Of a stretch of DNA of 64,000 nt, positions 1 to 8,238 are shown one piece after another (position 1 is the stretch's first letter; each line of letters opens with the position of its first letter). This DNA is from Candidatus Halobonum tyrrellensis G22. GTDB lineage: Archaea > Halobacteriota > Halobacteria > Halobacteriales > Haloferacaceae. The notes beneath the pieces are model-generated. The model searched no databases. It had not been told where the DNA came from and saw only the letters and a program-made list of their open reading frames with translations. Made by a program: the position numbers and the translations under genes. The stretch lies in the NCBI RefSeq assembly GCF_000495475.1, contig NZ_ASGZ01000034.1, positions 1 through 64,000 of the forward strand, in the 5' to 3' direction.

Positions 1-2
1 CG

Positions 3-311
3 GCCGCACACGACTGCGCCGACCTCCGGGTGGCGCCGGGCGCGCCCGCCCGCGACGTCGCCGACGACTCCGAACTCGCGCGGCGGACGCGCGAGGCGGC
101 GCCGGCCGACCGGGGCGACGACGACGCCGGCGCGCACGACGCGCTGGCGTCGTTCCTCGCCGACGAGGAACAGGTCGAGGCGATTCGCGAGCAGGCGCGC
201 GCGGAGGCGGAGAGCCGCGCCCGCGAGTGGGGGCTGTCGGACCAACTCGCCGACGCGGACGCGACGGGCGGTGACGGCGCCCGGACCGGAGACGGGGTCC
301 CGCCCGGCTGA
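3..311 (+). CDS. C-terminal end of an unrecognised protein (5' partial)
   Basis: The reading frame is open from the window edge to a TGA at 309-311, so about 102 residues of the C-terminus are visible and the true start lies upstream of the window. A GTG at 30 could in principle start it, but the open frame before it encodes ordinary haloarchaeal protein sequence, so truncation by the window is more likely. The visible part is very acidic and Ala-rich, with one predicted amphipathic helix (around FLADEEQVEAIREQ) followed by a disordered Gly/Asp tail. I do not recognise the family. The downstream permease begins 61 nt later on the same strand. Confidence 0.55.
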   Translation, partial: AAHDCADLRVAPGAPARDVADDSELARRTREAAPADRGDDDAGAHDALASFLADEEQVEAIREQARAEAESRAREWGLSDQLADADATGGDGARTGDGVPPG

Positions 312-372
312 CGGGGTCGCCGGCGACCGAACGGCCACAGGACACTCGTACCCCTATCGAGTGCGTACGCGT

Positions 373-1548
373 ATGAGCCGAACGGGACGACTGCCGACGC
401 CGTCGCGGGCGCGCTGGTGGCTCCTCGGGGTGGCCGGCGCGGCCGTCGTCGGGCTGTTCCTCTACTCGTTCGTCGGCACGTTCGTCTCGGGGCTGTTCGT
501 CTACTACGCCATCCGGCCGCTCCGCGACCGACTCGACCGGGTGTTCGGCTCGGACGGTCTCGACGCGACCGCGACGGTGTTGGTGCTCGTCGTCCCGATA
601 CTCGCCATCGCGGGCTACGCCGGCTACGTGGCGTTTCAGGAGCTGACGGCGTTCGCGGGCCCGGACGTCGTCCGGTTCGTCACCGCGCGGCTCCCGGGGG
701 ACCCCTCGTCGGTGTCGGCGGTGGTCGAGAACCCGATCCGGTTCTCGCGCCGGCTCGCGGAGATCGACCAGGTACGCGACGGGATCGGCCCGCTCCTCGG
801 CACGCTCGGCGCCATCGCGAACGTGCTCCTCCACCTCTCGCTCGTGATGGGGCTGGTGTTCTTCCTCCTCCGGGACGGCGACGAGGTCGATCGGTGGGTC
901 CGCGAGCGGGTGTTCGACCCCGACAGCACGGGGTACGCGTTCCTCCGGACCGTCGACGCCGACCTCGAAGGGGTGTACTTCGGCAACTTCGTGACGGTCG
1001 TCCTCGTCGGCGTCGCGGCCGTGGGAGTGTACAACGGGTACAACGCGCTCGTCCCGGCGGCGGTCGCGCTCCCGGCGCCGACGCTGCTCGCGCTGCTCAC
1101 CGGTCTCGCCACGTTCGTCCCCATCGTCGTCGGCAAACTCGTCTACGTCCCCGCGGGTCTGTTCCTCGCCGCCACGGCGGTCCGGACCGACAGCTCGCTC
1201 GTCTACCCCGTCGCGTTCGTCGTCGTCGCGTTCCTCCTGCTCGACATCCTCCCGCAGACGGTGCTGCGGCCGTACCTCTCCGGGCGGGACATCCACACGG
1301 GGCTGGTGCTGTTCGCGTACGTGCTCGGCGCGGCGCTGTTCGGCTGGTACGGGCTGTTCCTCGGGCCGCTGCTCGCGGTGTTCGCGGTCCACGCCGTCGG
1401 CTACTCGGTCGCGTCCCTCCGCGCGGAGGAGGGCGCCGTCGACGACGAGAGCGTCAAGGCGACCGGGTTGGGTGCGGAACCCGAGGAGGTGGTCGACGAC
1501 GTCGACGGGGACGACGGCGACGCCGCGGACGGCGACACCGCCGGCTGA
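373..1548 (+). CDS. AI-2E family (PerM-type) transporter
   Basis: A 391-residue polytopic membrane protein. It has a pair of N-terminal hydrophobic segments, a central soluble stretch that includes RLAEIDQVRDGI, and then a run of C-terminal membrane segments, which is the layout of the AI-2E/PerM family (PF01594). The family's substrates are poorly known; proposed roles are export of autoinducer-like or small organic compounds and Na+/H+ exchange. The C-terminus ends in a disordered acidic tail (residues about 360-391) typical of halophiles. I chose the ATG at 373 rather than the in-frame GTG at 271 because the upstream extension is Gly/Arg-rich and would precede the first membrane segment with non-conserved sequence. 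The specific substrate cannot be read from the sequence. Confidence 0.85.
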   Translation: MSRTGRLPTPSRARWWLLGVAGAAVVGLFLYSFVGTFVSGLFVYYAIRPLRDRLDRVFGSDGLDATATVLVLVVPILAIAGYAGYVAFQELTAFAGPDVVRFVTARLPGDPSSVSAVVENPIRFSRRLAEIDQVRDGIGPLLGTLGAIANVLLHLSLVMGLVFFLLRDGDEVDRWVRERVFDPDSTGYAFLRTVDADLEGVYFGNFVTVVLVGVAAVGVYNGYNALVPAAVALPAPTLLALLTGLATFVPIVVGKLVYVPAGLFLAATAVRTDSSLVYPVAFVVVAFLLLDILPQTVLRPYLSGRDIHTGLVLFAYVLGAALFGWYGLFLGPLLAVFAVHAVGYSVASLRAEEGAVDDESVKATGLGAEPEEVVDDVDGDDGDAADGDTAG

Positions 1549-1693
1549 CTCCGACCGACCCGACCGGTGTGGCCCGTCCCGTCCGACCGGAGTGGCCCGT
1601 CCCGTCTAACCTCTCCCGCTCGCCGGCTCTACCCGGTCCCCATCCTCGCCACGGAACCGCAGGAGTCACCGTGCCGCGGACCGACCGTCGGGT

Positions 1694-2452
1694 GTGACGC
1701 TGCTGCGCCTGCTGGCGTGTCGGACGCCGGCCGACTTCGCCGAGTGGTACCGAGCCGGCGCGGAGTACACGCTCCGGGTGGCCGAGGGGATGGGGTTCGA
1801 CGCGGCCGGACTGCGGGCGGCGCGCGACGACGGCTACGCGGCGCTTCGGGCGGAGCGGACCGACGTCGCGCCCGACCTCGCGCGGACCGTCGCGGCCACG
1901 CTGTTGGGCGACGCGGAGTTCGGCCCGCCGTTCCTGCCGTGGACGCCGACGTGGTACCGCGCGGCGCTGACCGGGCCGGTCCACCTCGCGGCGCGGCGGC
2001 TCCGCCGGGCGGCGCGCCCCTACGCCGACGCCGCGGGGGGCGTGCCGTCACCGGCGTTCTCCCGTCCGGCGGACGTGCTCGTCGACGGCGCACCCCCGAC
2101 CGCGGGGGTGTCGGGCTTTCACGACCGGTTCCTGCTCGCGGACGCCGTCATCCACGTCGAGTGGTTCGCGCACGTCGCCCGCGAGGCGGGCGTCGACGTG
2201 CCCGCGTCGCTGGTCGACCGGACCCGACGCGTCTCGGCGGCGTACTACGGCGGGCGGCGCGAGACGCTCCCGCCGGACGTCCGACGGTTCCAGCGGCACC
2301 TGTTCGCCGACGACGCGTGGGTGCGCGACGTCGACACGAGCTACCGGCTCGACTCGACGCTGTTCTCCGTGTGGGAGCGGACGCTCCGCGCCGAGCGAGA
2401 GCGACTGACCCGCGCGACCCGTTCGCCCGGCGCGGACGGCCGGGAGGACTGA
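1694..2452 (+). CDS. conserved-looking hypothetical protein
   Basis: A 252-residue soluble protein starting at GTG 1694. It has no membrane segment or signal peptide. It is rich in Arg, Ala, Trp and Tyr, and the codon use and acidic/basic balance look like a real gene rather than a shadow frame. It contains no motif I can tie to a known family. The motifs WYRAGAEYTLRVAEGMGFD near the N-terminus and VIHVEWFAHVAREAG in the middle look like helical segments. It is co-oriented with the permease 145 nt upstream and convergent with the DUF7344-type gene, from which it is separated by 60 nt. Function unknown. Confidence 0.6.
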   Translation: MTLLRLLACRTPADFAEWYRAGAEYTLRVAEGMGFDAAGLRAARDDGYAALRAERTDVAPDLARTVAATLLGDAEFGPPFLPWTPTWYRAALTGPVHLAARRLRRAARPYADAAGGVPSPAFSRPADVLVDGAPPTAGVSGFHDRFLLADAVIHVEWFAHVAREAGVDVPASLVDRTRRVSAAYYGGRRETLPPDVRRFQRHLFADDAWVRDVDTSYRLDSTLFSVWERTLRAERERLTRATRSPGADGRED

Positions 2453-2512
2453 CCGCCGCGTCCGCTCGCGGCGCTCGGAGACGGTGGATCGGCCCGCCCG
2501 AAGGCGGAAAAC

Positions 2513-3205
2513 TCAGTCCGAAGCCCGGTCGACCGTCGCCTCCTCGGCCGACTCGTCGGACGCGGAGTCGTCGTCGGCCGACTCGTCGTCGTGGCCGCCG
2601 TCGGAGACGGGCCTGACCGACCGCCACGACGGGCCGCTCGGCGTCGCGTAGCCGGTGTCGGCGTCGCGGGCGTGCGCGTCCCGAACCGCACGGCGGGTGC
2701 GTGCGAAGTTGGCGCCCGTCAGCACCGCGAAGGGGATGAGTATCAGGCTGGCGAGCACCGCCGGCGGGACCCGGAACACGCCGACCAGCGAGAGACCGAC
2801 CAGCCCGACCCCGAGCGCGCACGCCGCCGCGTAGTAGCGCGTCCAGCGCACCTCGTGGGGGTGCCAGAGGTACTTCCGCAGCTCCGACCCCGCGGGCGTG
2901 AGTTCGACGCTGCCGCGGTCCTCGTCGTACGCGAGCACGCCCGCCTCGGCGAGTTTCGGCAGGTGCGTCTGCCGGAGCGCGGTGTAGACGCGCTTGCGCT
3001 GTTTCGACGTCACCTCGTCGGGCGGGCAGCCGTTCTCCCACGCCGCCAACAGCGTCGCCAACTCGCCGATGGTCGACTCCGGCCCGTCGTCCAACAGCGA
3101 GTGGATGACGTTCCGCCGCCGCCGGTTGCTCAACAACGTGTATATCTCGTCGCGCTCGACGTAGCTGTTCTCGTCTCCGTCCACGCTCACCCCGTTCCCT
3201 GTCAT
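2513..3205 (-). CDS. DUF7344-type winged-helix protein with two membrane segments
   Basis: A 230-residue protein. Residues about 15-110 carry the haloarchaeal winged-helix domain usually called DUF7344: DEIYTLLSNRRRRNVIHSLL, then TIGELATLLAAWEN, EVTSKQRKRVYTALRQTHLPKL and a wing ending VELTPAG. Two hydrophobic segments follow (YYAAACALGVGLVGLSLVG and PAVLASLILIPFAVLTG), then a disordered Asp/Ser-rich tail. It is probably a DNA-binding regulator tethered to the inner face of the membrane. The ATG at 3205 is preferred over one at 3280 because the extra 25 residues lie in an AT-rich promoter region. An inverted repeat at 3248-3261 lies just upstream and might be an operator. No target is evident. 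Confidence 0.8.
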   Translation of the reverse strand: MTGNGVSVDGDENSYVERDEIYTLLSNRRRRNVIHSLLDDGPESTIGELATLLAAWENGCPPDEVTSKQRKRVYTALRQTHLPKLAEAGVLAYDEDRGSVELTPAGSELRKYLWHPHEVRWTRYYAAACALGVGLVGLSLVGVFRVPPAVLASLILIPFAVLTGANFARTRRAVRDAHARDADTGYATPSGPSWRSVRPVSDGGHDDESADDDSASDESAEEATVDRASD

Positions 3206-3247
3206 GTTGCCCTCGTCCACCCCACCAAGATACTGACTACCCGCCAA

Positions 3248-3261
3248 TTCGAGTATTCGAA
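3248..3261. promoter_or_regulatory. inverted repeat in a divergent promoter
   Basis: TTCGA at 3248-3252 and TCGAA at 3257-3261 form a 5-bp perfect dyad with a 4-nt centre. It sits in the AT-rich gap between the DUF7344-type regulator (start 3205, minus) and the glycosyltransferase (start 3366, plus). A site for autoregulation by the winged-helix protein is plausible, but the arms are short and this is inference only. Confidence 0.3.
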
Positions 3262-3365
3262 CATAATCCTTCCGCACCATTCACGAGTTTGATAACTTCA
3301 CCCCGGATCCGGCGGCACGGCCCGGGCCGCACGTACTTATCCCCGGCCGGCCGTACCACCCGCGC

Positions 3366-4292
3366 ATGCCCGACGCGGACGGTCAGCCGCTCGTCTCCGT
3401 CGTCGTCCCCACCCACTACCGGAACGACCGCCTCGACGCCGCCCTCGACAGCGTCGCCGCCCAGACGCACGACCGGGTCGAGACCATCGTGGTCGACGAC
3501 TCCGGGGAGGCGCACGCCCGCCCGGTCGCCGAACGGCACGACGTCGACTACGTGGCGTTCGCGGAGAACCGCGGCGCGAACGCCGCGCGGACCGCCGGGG
3601 TCGAGCGCGCGGCGGGCGCGTACGTCCAGTTGCTCGACGACGACGACCGGCTGGAGCCGGAGAAACTGGCTCGACAGGTCGACCTGCTCGGGTCGACGAC
3701 GGGCGTCGGCGTCGCCTACTGCGGCATGACGTTCGACGACGGCAGGCGGTTCGACCCCGACCCGGACGCCCGCGGGGACGTGCTCGACCGTGCGCTCGCG
3801 TTCGACCTGTACCCCTGCGTCACCTCGACGATGCTCGCCGAGCGCCGCCTCTACGACGCGGTGCTCCCGCTGGCGGACCGCCCCGGCGCGCAGGACCTGG
3901 GACTGATGGTGGAGTTCGCGCGCCGGACCCGCTTCGAGTTCGTCGACGAACCGCTGGTCGTCCGCGGCGACCCGCCGGGGTCGCTCGGCGGGTCGCTCGG
4001 CGTCTTCGAGGGGCGGCGCGACATCGTCCGCGAGTACGCCGACCTGTACGACCCGGCGACGCGGGCGCGGGCGCTCGCGTCCACCCACGAGTTCCGCGCG
4101 TCGAAACTGCTCGCCGACCGGCGCTGGTCGGCCCGCGCCGTCGCGGACCTCGCGCTGGTCGCGTGGTGGCGGCGGACTCCGCGGTCGGTCGCGCTGCTCG
4201 CGGCGTCGCTGTTCGGCGCGCCCGGCGTGCGACTGGGGTCGCGGCTGGCGGGGGGGAGCGCCGCCGCGACCGGCGGGGCGGCGACCGACTGA
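3366..4292 (+). CDS. family 2 glycosyltransferase
   Basis: A 308-residue GT-A fold transferase (GT2, PF00535). The N-terminus reads VSVVVPTHYRNDRLDAAL, and the nucleotide-sugar/metal site is LLDDDDRLEP at about residues 94-103. The C-terminal third is helical and Arg-rich without clear membrane spans, ending in an Ala/Gly tail. It probably moves a sugar from a nucleotide-sugar donor onto a lipid or protein acceptor at the cytoplasmic face of the membrane, as in haloarchaeal N-glycosylation or exopolysaccharide synthesis; donor and acceptor are unknown. A TATA-like GTACTTATCC centred near 3337, about 28 nt before the ATG, supports this start and a leaderless mRNA. No other glycosylation gene is adjacent. 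Confidence 0.88.
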   Translation: MPDADGQPLVSVVVPTHYRNDRLDAALDSVAAQTHDRVETIVVDDSGEAHARPVAERHDVDYVAFAENRGANAARTAGVERAAGAYVQLLDDDDRLEPEKLARQVDLLGSTTGVGVAYCGMTFDDGRRFDPDPDARGDVLDRALAFDLYPCVTSTMLAERRLYDAVLPLADRPGAQDLGLMVEFARRTRFEFVDEPLVVRGDPPGSLGGSLGVFEGRRDIVREYADLYDPATRARALASTHEFRASKLLADRRWSARAVADLALVAWWRRTPRSVALLAASLFGAPGVRLGSRLAGGSAAATGGAATD

Positions 4293-4393
4293 ACGCGGTA
4301 CCCCGACGCCCGTGCCGGGGCCGTGGCTCCCGACGTGTTTGTCGCGCGGAGAAAAACGGCGTGTACTCGCCCGGGACCGCCGAGGGCCGCCGG

Positions 4394-4771
4394 TTACTCC
4401 TCTTCGGTGGTCGTCTCGTTGCCCTCGGTCTCGTTCGTCGAGGTGGTCTCGTTGCCCTCCTCGGTCTCGTTGAGCATCGAGGTCGTCTCCTCCTCCTCGG
4501 TGGTGACCTCCTCTTCGGTCGTCTCCTCTTCAGTCGAGGTGGTGGTCTCCTCCTCGGTCGTCTCCTCTTCGTCGGTGGTGACCTCCTCCTCGGTCGTCTC
4601 CGCGTCCATCTCGGTGCCCTCGCCCGCCATCGCGGTCGTGGCCGCACCGGCGCCCTCGCCCGTGCCGTTGGCCGCGCCGTCGCCGCCGCCGCCCGAACAG
4701 CCCGCGATGGCCGCGAGTGCTGTGCCTGACAGTCCCGCGAGCAGCCTCCGCCTGGTTGTGGTTTCTCGCAT
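4394..4771 (-). CDS. Tat-exported lipoprotein with Thr/Glu low-complexity tail
   Basis: A 125-residue protein. The N-terminus carries a twin-arginine signal (TTRRRLLAGL) and a lipobox ending in Cys (AAIAGC at about residues 20-25), so it should be folded in the cytosol, exported by Tat and lipid-anchored outside. Everything after the signal is low complexity: a Gly-rich spacer, then about 75 residues made almost wholly of Thr and Glu (units such as TTEEE and EEVTT). I see no folded domain. Such tails may act as a hydrated acidic surface layer or stalk. The ATG at 4771 puts the RR motif near the N-terminus; an in-frame ATG at 4789 is less likely. Repeat slippage is expected to vary its length between strains. 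Confidence 0.75.
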   Translation of the reverse strand: MRETTTRRRLLAGLSGTALAAIAGCSGGGGDGAANGTGEGAGAATTAMAGEGTEMDAETTEEEVTTDEEETTEEETTTSTEEETTEEEVTTEEEETTSMLNETEEGNETTSTNETEGNETTTEEE

Positions 4772-4907
4772 CGTAGCAGTCCACCCCACGTCGGAAGCCG
4801 GATTAACTCGGCGTCATCGTCCACGACGCTTCCGTCGGGTTTCGACTGGTCCCCGACCGTCCCGTCGCGTTTCGAGCGTTGCGCGCTGTTTCGGCCCCTA
4901 ATTGTTG

Positions 4908-4952
4908 CTCGTTACTTACTAGTTGATTCTCCCTTGCGACGGCGTTTTTACC
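4908..4952 (+). promoter_or_regulatory. promoter of the repeat/winged-helix membrane protein
   Basis: A T-rich TATA-like element (GCGTTTTTACC, 4942-4952) is centred about 28 nt before the ATG at 4976, as expected for a leaderless haloarchaeal transcript. Upstream, CTCGTTACTTACTAG at 4908-4922 closely matches CTCGTTACTAACTGG at 52430-52444, in front of the related gene at 52472. It is a candidate operator shared by the two genes. Confidence 0.4.
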
Positions 4953-4975
4953 TCCCGTCGTCTCCCAACTGTACG

Positions 4976-6499
4976 ATGGACTTCCGGTCCCCCGCAGGGG
5001 TGCGTGGTCGCGCGTTTGCGGTCGTCGTCGTCTGTCTCCTGCTGGTGTCGTCTGGGTCGGCCGTCGCCGCCCCCTCGCTGGAGATGACCGTGGACGACGA
5101 CGGCGTCGTAGTGACGGCGGACAACGTGGCGTATCTCGCCGCCTGGCAGCCCCAGTCGGTGTCCGTCTCGGTCAACGGAACCGGGGTGGGGACGGTGTGT
5201 CTCGGCACGTCGGGCGGCGGCTCCGACCGGACGCTCGCGTGTCGGCCGCTGACCGGGAACGCGACCCAGACCACCGTCCAGTTCGCGTTCGACGGTTGGC
5301 CCAACAACGACACCGGCGAGCGGACGCTGGTGGCGACGGCCCGGTCGAACGGGACGGTGCTGGCGAGCACCGAGCAGTCGATCCACATCGTCGCGGCCGA
5401 CGGCGACGTCGACCAGGACGGGCTCGGCAACCGCGCGGAGATCAACGGGTCGACCGGCTTCCTCGACCCCGACAGCGACGACGACGGACTCGACGACGGC
5501 GCGGAGGTCCGGACGTACGAGACCGACCCGACCGTCGCAGACACGGACGACGACAACCTCAGCGACGGCGCGGAGGTCAACGAGTACGAGACCAACCCGC
5601 TGGAACCCGACACGGACAACGACAACCTCAGTGACGGCGCGGAGGTGCTCTCGCACGGTACCGACCCGGCGACCGCCGACACGGACGGCGACGGGCTGGA
5701 CGACGGCGCGGAGATACACGAGTACAACACCAGCCCGACGAAGGCCGACACGGACGGCGACGGACTGAACGACGGCGCGGAGGTGAACGTCCACGACACC
5801 GACCCGACCACCGCCGACACGGACGGCGACGGGCTGGACGACGGCGCGGAGGTGAACGAGTACGGCACCAACCCGAACGAACCGGACACGGACGGCGACG
5901 GGTTGGCCGACGGTCCGGAGGTGAACGAGTACGGCACCGACCCGACGGAGCCCGACACGGACGGCGACGGCCGGCCGGACGGCGCGGAGGTCCAGAGCGG
6001 CACCAACCCGACCGACGGGCTCGACGAGACGACCCTCCTCGGGGTCGGGCTGGTCGCGGGGGCGTGTCTCGCCGCCGGCGCCGTCGCCGTCCTGGTCCGG
6101 CGGCGCGGCGGCTCGCTCCCGTTCGTCGGGTCTGGTGACGACTCCGACCCCGACGACGCCGGCGCGGCCGCGACGACCGAGACGGCCGACGAGAGCGACC
6201 CCGCGGCCGACCCGGTCGGGGGCGAGGGCGACGACGCCGCGGGCGCGGACGAGCCGATGCCCACCGCCCTCTCGAACGAGCGGCAGGTGCTCAAACTGCT
6301 CGACGAACACGGCGGCCGGATGCCCCAGGGGGCGATCGTCAACGCCACCGGCTGGTCGAAGTCGAAGGTGAGCCGCGTGCTCTCGGGGATGGAGGAGGAC
6401 GACGAGATCCGGAAGATCAGCATCGGCCGGGAGAACATCGTCGTCCGGCACGGCGAGGAACCCGACTGGGCGCGCTCGCCGCTCGAAGAGTCGAGCTGA
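4976..6499 (+). CDS. membrane protein: Ca-binding repeat ectodomain plus cytoplasmic winged helix
   Basis: A 507-residue single-pass protein. Order: Sec-type signal peptide (residues 1-31, ending VSSGSAVAA); a beta-rich extracellular domain (about 32-140); nine consecutive DxDxDGLxDGAE loops at 23-25-residue spacing (about 142-345), like thrombospondin type 3 or EF-hand-like calcium loops; one membrane segment (about 354-376) followed by RRR; an acidic linker; and a winged helix (about 430-495, QVLKLLDEHGGRMPQ then TGWSKSKVSRVLSGM). The RRR after the span places the winged helix inside. I infer a one-piece sensor: divalent-cation-dependent or ligand-binding ectodomain, DNA-binding endodomain. 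The winged helix is nearly identical to that at 52472-52981. No ligand or target gene is known. ATG 4976 fits the signal peptide and the TATA spacing. Confidence 0.8.
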   Translation: MDFRSPAGVRGRAFAVVVVCLLLVSSGSAVAAPSLEMTVDDDGVVVTADNVAYLAAWQPQSVSVSVNGTGVGTVCLGTSGGGSDRTLACRPLTGNATQTTVQFAFDGWPNNDTGERTLVATARSNGTVLASTEQSIHIVAADGDVDQDGLGNRAEINGSTGFLDPDSDDDGLDDGAEVRTYETDPTVADTDDDNLSDGAEVNEYETNPLEPDTDNDNLSDGAEVLSHGTDPATADTDGDGLDDGAEIHEYNTSPTKADTDGDGLNDGAEVNVHDTDPTTADTDGDGLDDGAEVNEYGTNPNEPDTDGDGLADGPEVNEYGTDPTEPDTDGDGRPDGAEVQSGTNPTDGLDETTLLGVGLVAGACLAAGAVAVLVRRRGGSLPFVGSGDDSDPDDAGAAATTETADESDPAADPVGGEGDDAAGADEPMPTALSNERQVLKLLDEHGGRMPQGAIVNATGWSKSKVSRVLSGMEEDDEIRKISIGRENIVVRHGEEPDWARSPLEESS

Positions 6500-6673
6500 C
6501 CCGGCCGGCCGCTCCGCGGCGCGCTTCTCCCCGATACTCGCTCCCCTCCTCGTCCCGACCCGCTCCGCCCCGAGCGACTGCGACCGCGGGGCCGACGCGC
6601 CCGCCCGCGTTTCGGTCCCGGCGCGTTCCGCCAACGGGGGAACGACTTTGCTCCCGGACGACCACGCCCGCGT

Positions 6674-7411
6674 ATGCGATCACTCGACGGCGAGACGGCT
6701 GTCGTCACCGGCGCGAGTTCGGGCATCGGCGAGGCCATCGCCCACCACCTCGCGGAGGCGGGCGCGAACGTCGTCCTCGGCGCGCGGCGGCTGGACCAAC
6801 TCGACCGGATCGCCGCCGACCTCGCGGCCGAGTACGGCGCCGCGGCGCTGCCGGTCGAGACGGACGTCACGGACCGCGAGCAGGTCGACGCGCTCGTCGA
6901 CGCCGCCGTCTCGGAGTTCGGCGCGCTCGACGCGCTCGTGAACAACGCGGGCGTCGGTCTCGGCGGCGAGGTGGAGTCGATGGACGACGACGACTACCAC
7001 ACGATGACCGACGTGAACGTCGACGGGATGTTCTACGCGACGCGGGCGGCGCTACCGCACGTCCGCGAGACGCAGGGGACGCTCGTGTTCATCGGCAGTT
7101 TCGCCGGCCACCACCCCCGGCCCGGCAACCCGGTGTACGCGGCGACCAAGTGGTGGACGCGCGGGTTCGCCCACAGCCTCGAAGGACAGGTCGGCGACGA
7201 CGGTGTCGCGGTCTCCGTGATCAACCCCTCGGAGGTCCGGACCGAGTTCGGCGGCGAGGACGGCGAGGCGTTCGAAGACCGGTTCGAACCGGGCGACGTC
7301 ACCGACCCCGCGGCGGTCGCCGAGGCGGTCGGCTTCGCGCTCGCACGCGAGGCGCCCGACACCGTGAGCGAACTGAACCTCTACCGGCGCGACAAGTTCG
7401 CCGAGTTCTGA
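6674..7411 (+). CDS. short-chain dehydrogenase/reductase (SDR)
   Basis: A 245-residue classical SDR, the usual length. The Rossmann cofactor motif TGASSGIGEAIAHHLAEAGA is at residues 11-30, then a typical NNAG motif near residue 91, a catalytic Ser region (FIGSFAGH) and YAATKWW with the YxxxK pair near residues 154-158. The Asp/Arg pattern after the second strand (GARRLDQL) suggests preference for NADP(H). It oxidises or reduces an alcohol/ketone substrate in the cytosol; the substrate cannot be predicted. Lys in YxxxK is present, so it should be active. It stands alone between the sensor-like gene and a small hypothetical gene, both on the same strand. Confidence 0.9.
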   Translation: MRSLDGETAVVTGASSGIGEAIAHHLAEAGANVVLGARRLDQLDRIAADLAAEYGAAALPVETDVTDREQVDALVDAAVSEFGALDALVNNAGVGLGGEVESMDDDDYHTMTDVNVDGMFYATRAALPHVRETQGTLVFIGSFAGHHPRPGNPVYAATKWWTRGFAHSLEGQVGDDGVAVSVINPSEVRTEFGGEDGEAFEDRFEPGDVTDPAAVAEAVGFALAREAPDTVSELNLYRRDKFAEF

Positions 7412-7489
7412 GGTCGTCCCGATTCGAAATCGGTTTTGATATTCGGAGCGAAACGGTTTACTACTCCCTCGCCAACTCGAAGACAGACG

Positions 7490-7735
7490 ATGACTGGAGA
7501 ACTCGAACGCGGTCTCACGACGTCGGTTTCGCTCGGGGTAGAGCAGATCCAACGGCTCGTGGTGGCGGCTGAGTCGCTCGCGGACGACCAGGCCGACTTC
7601 GACCCGGAGTTCGCCGCCGCGCTCCAGTCGGACGCCGACGCCCTCCGGCGGGCGGCATCCGCCGGAACCGTCCCGGCCGACGACGAGGGTGAGCAGTCCA
7701 CCACGGCCGAGTTCACGGCCGCGCTCGACGACTGA
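7490..7735 (+). CDS. small acidic hypothetical protein
   Basis: An 81-residue soluble, acidic protein starting at ATG 7490. A TATA-like GGTTTACTAC centred about 30 nt upstream supports this start over the in-frame ATG at 7436. The sequence suggests two helices (VSLGVEQIQRLVVAAESLAD and EFAAALQSDADALRRAASAG) and a disordered C-terminus. No metal ligands, signal or membrane segment are visible. Codon use matches its neighbours. I do not recognise the family and assign no function. Confidence 0.55.
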   Translation: MTGELERGLTTSVSLGVEQIQRLVVAAESLADDQADFDPEFAAALQSDADALRRAASAGTVPADDEGEQSTTAEFTAALDD

Positions 7736-8012
7736 GCCGTCGCGGTCGGGGTTCTCCTCCTCCTTCTCGCTCCGGGTTCGCGGTCGGAACGGCGACACTC
7801 GTTTCGTCGGTACCGCCGCGGTCGGGTCGCATCCGGACCGCATCCGAACCACGACTCTCGGGGAGCCGTCACTCGCGACTCGGACTACCGCGGACCCGCG
7901 GGCGACGCTTCCGACTCGCGGGTTCGCGAGCACCGACGGGCAGTGCTGGCCCGAACGGCCGACGCGACGCGCGTCGGAGCGGAGAAAGGGGTCGACCCGG
8001 CGGGCCGACGGA

Positions 8013-8177
8013 TCAGGACGCTTCCGCGACGGCCTCGCTCGGGTCGGACTCGCCGCCCGACCGCTCCTCGGCCACGGCGTCGTGGTGGTTCCCGCAGTTG
8101 GGACAGAACGTCCCCCCGTCTGCGGTCGCGTACAGCCGTTCGCCGCAGTTCTGACACGCCCCGTCCGGATATCTCAT
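8013..8177 (-). CDS. zinc-ribbon microprotein (54 aa)
   Basis: A 54-residue protein reading MRYPDGACQNCGERLY and, 15 residues later, FCPNCGNHH: two CxxC knuckles that make a compact zinc ribbon, followed by an acidic disordered tail. ATG at 8175-8177, TGA at 8013-8015. A TATA-like GAAGTAACC about 27 nt upstream fits a leaderless start. Haloarchaea encode many such zinc microproteins (the group includes characterised regulators of swarming and stress), but the role of this one is unknown. It lies between a convergent small gene and a minus-strand membrane protein. Confidence 0.7.
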   Translation of the reverse strand: MRYPDGACQNCGERLYATADGGTFCPNCGNHHDAVAEERSGGESDPSEAVAEAS

Positions 8178-8238
8178 GGTGACTACCTATCGGCCCAGAG
8201 GTTACTTCAAAGCTACTGTCAAATTATCGGAGGTGATA

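Noticed and set aside
4420..4640. Possible CRISPR-like or microsatellite repeat in the Thr/Glu lipoprotein
   Set aside because: The repetition follows codons (ACC/GAG units in frame) of a coding region and has no spacer structure.
5457..6005. Tandem DNA repeat in the calcium-loop gene as a mobile or CRISPR array
   Set aside because: The repeat unit is in frame and explained by the protein's DxDGxxDG loops.
4919..6945. Two long minus-strand frames opposite the calcium-loop gene
   Set aside because: Their periodic Val/Arg or Ser/Pro repeats are merely the antisense of the Asp-rich loops.
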